This document shows positions 63,058 to 64,000 of a stretch of DNA of 64,000 bases, one piece after another. Under the pieces are notes generated by a model. That model saw only the letters and a program-made list of their open reading frames with translations, searched no databases and was not told where the DNA came from. Each line of letters opens with the position of its first letter. Within the stretch, counting starts at the first letter, position 1. The stretch is from Parendozoicomonas callyspongiae (GTDB lineage Bacteria > Pseudomonadota > Gammaproteobacteria > Pseudomonadales > Endozoicomonadaceae), in NCBI RefSeq assembly GCF_023502345.1, contig NZ_JAMFLX010000001.1, forward strand, positions 62,001 to 126,000, read 5' to 3'. The translations under genes were made by a program, and so were the position numbers.

Positions 63058-64000
63058 TCAGTCCAGATCGCTCAGCATATCTTCAGCAATAGTCACCACG
63101 TTTTCGTGAGTGAAGCCGAATTCACGGAACAGATCTGCAGCAGGAGCAGACTCACCAAAGGTAGTCATACCGATGATACGGCCGTCCAGACCAACATACT
63201 TGTACCAGAAGTCAGCGGCAGCAGCTTCAATAGCCAGACGAGCACCGACTTCTACTGGCAGAACGCTCTGACGGTATTCAGCATCCTGGGCATCAAATAC
63301 TTCAGTAGAAGGCATGGAAACAACACGAACCTTGCGACCTTTCTCGGTCAGAGCTTCGAAAGCATTCACAGCCAGTTCTACTTCAGAACCGGTAGCAATC
63401 AGGATCAGCTCAGGCTCACCTTCACAGTCACGCAGGATGTAACCACCGCGCTCAACGTTAGCCAGCTGCTCGGCAGAACGAGCCATGCAAGGCAGACCCT
63501 GACGGGAGAATACCAGTGCAGAAGGACCATCCTTACGCTCAACGGAGTGCTTCCAGGACACTGCAGATTCTACAGTGTCACATGGGCGCCAGGTGTTCAG
63601 GTTAGGAGTGGCACGCATGCTGGCCAGCTGTTCGATAGGCTGGTGAGTTGGGCCGTCTTCACCCAGACCGATGGAGTCGTGGGTGTAAACCTGGATCTGA
63701 CGAATCTTCATCAGAGCCGCCATACGCAGAGCGTTACAGGCGTACTCCATGAATACCAGGAAGGTGGCACCGTAAGGAATAAAGCCACCGTGCAGAGCCA
63801 TACCATTCATCATGGCGGTCATACCGAACTCACGTACACCGTAGTGCATGTAGTTGCCGGAAGCGTCTTCACGGGTAACGGACTTGCAGCCTTTCCAGAA
63901 GGTCAGATTGGAACCGGCCAGGTCAGCAGAACCACCCAGGAACTCAGGCAGAGCTGGGCCGAAAGCGTTCAGAGTATTCTGGGAAGCTTTACGGCTGGCA
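63058..64000 (-). CDS. tkt: Transketolase (C-terminal part; 5' end outside window)
   Basis: Thiamine-diphosphate enzyme of the pentose phosphate pathway. The frame is open to the window edge, beyond the internal Met at 63849 (upstream codons read [15 protein letters not shown] and [16 protein letters not shown], both typical). The visible part contains the pyrimidine-binding domain ([20 protein letters not shown]) and the C-terminal domain ([33 protein letters not shown]). The stop is at 63058. First member of the tkt-epd-pgk-fba group. Confidence 0.96.
   Translation of the reverse strand, partial: ASRKASQNTLNAFGPALPEFLGGSADLAGSNLTFWKGCKSVTREDASGNYMHYGVREFGMTAMMNGMALHGGFIPYGATFLVFMEYACNALRMAALMKIRQIQVYTHDSIGLGEDGPTHQPIEQLASMRATPNLNTWRPCDTVESAVSWKHSVERKDGPSALVFSRQGLPCMARSAEQLANVERGGYILRDCEGEPELILIATGSEVELAVNAFEALTEKGRKVRVVSMPSTEVFDAQDAEYRQSVLPVEVGARLAIEAAAADFWYKYVGLDGRIIGMTTFGESAPAADLFREFGFTHENVVTIAEDMLSDLD

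Overview
The window looks like a chromosomal segment of a marine, host-associated gammaproteobacterium of the Oceanospirillales type. Endozoicomonas or a close relative is my best guess. The guess rests on the protein flavour: Pseudomonas-like long PstC/PstA, SrmB, Epd and YigZ homologues, next to eukaryotic-like and proline-rich candidate effectors and a large type I secretion cassette. No rRNA, tRNA, CRISPR array, complete insertion sequence or prophage was recognised.

Layout. 1-491: 3' part of a peptide deformylase gene (minus). 550-13632: a minus-strand type I secretion cassette with a LapB-like ABC transporter, a LapC-like HlyD adaptor and three tandem VCBS/LamG/RTX exoproteins; the middle exoprotein has lost its retention module and has a frameshifted secretion signal. 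14200-21158: the complete pstS-pstC-pstA-pstB-phoU phosphate operon behind a three-repeat Pho box. 21398-25938: two TRAP permease subunits, a YciA-type thioesterase, a fumarylacetoacetate-hydrolase-family enzyme, a DUF4404 protein and a LysR gene broken at an 8-bp tandem repeat. 26175-33281: a D-2-hydroxyglutarate dehydrogenase-like gene divergent from serA, a YHS protein, endonuclease IV, a tyrosine-phosphatase-like protein, and a DUF523/DUF1722-MerR operon behind a TGTACA-N12-TGTACA operator.

The most unusual part is 34166-47916, an anaerobic-metabolism island. It has a sodium:solute symporter with a 40-residue partner, both subunits of a glycine/sarcosine/betaine reductase component B, an AraC regulator, a glycine amidinotransferase-like enzyme, a methyltransferase, PflB, Pta and a YheO-type regulator. 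The second component B gene (grdB) is a selenoprotein gene: an in-frame TGA at 38623-38625 is followed by a SECIS-like hairpin, so a standard gene caller splits it or stops early. A perfect FNR box precedes grdE. Component B normally makes the substrate adduct that ends as acetyl phosphate, which Pta can use, so the genes may form a reductive amino-acid fermentation module. GrdA and the acetyl-phosphate-forming GrdC/GrdD are not in the window.

48167-53883 holds a DUF1904 gene split by a 7-bp tandem repeat, a DUF2057 protein, YigZ, an unrecognised protein, a proline-rich candidate effector and an alpha/beta hydrolase. 54026-64000 carries fba, pgk, epd and the end of tkt. These are usually contiguous but here are separated by srmB, a retropepsin-like gene, a DUF938 methyltransferase, a small hypothetical gene and a 598-residue secreted orphan.

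Two genes (LysR and DUF1904) are broken at short tandem repeats whose unit length is not a multiple of three, which raises the possibility of phase variation as well as simple decay.
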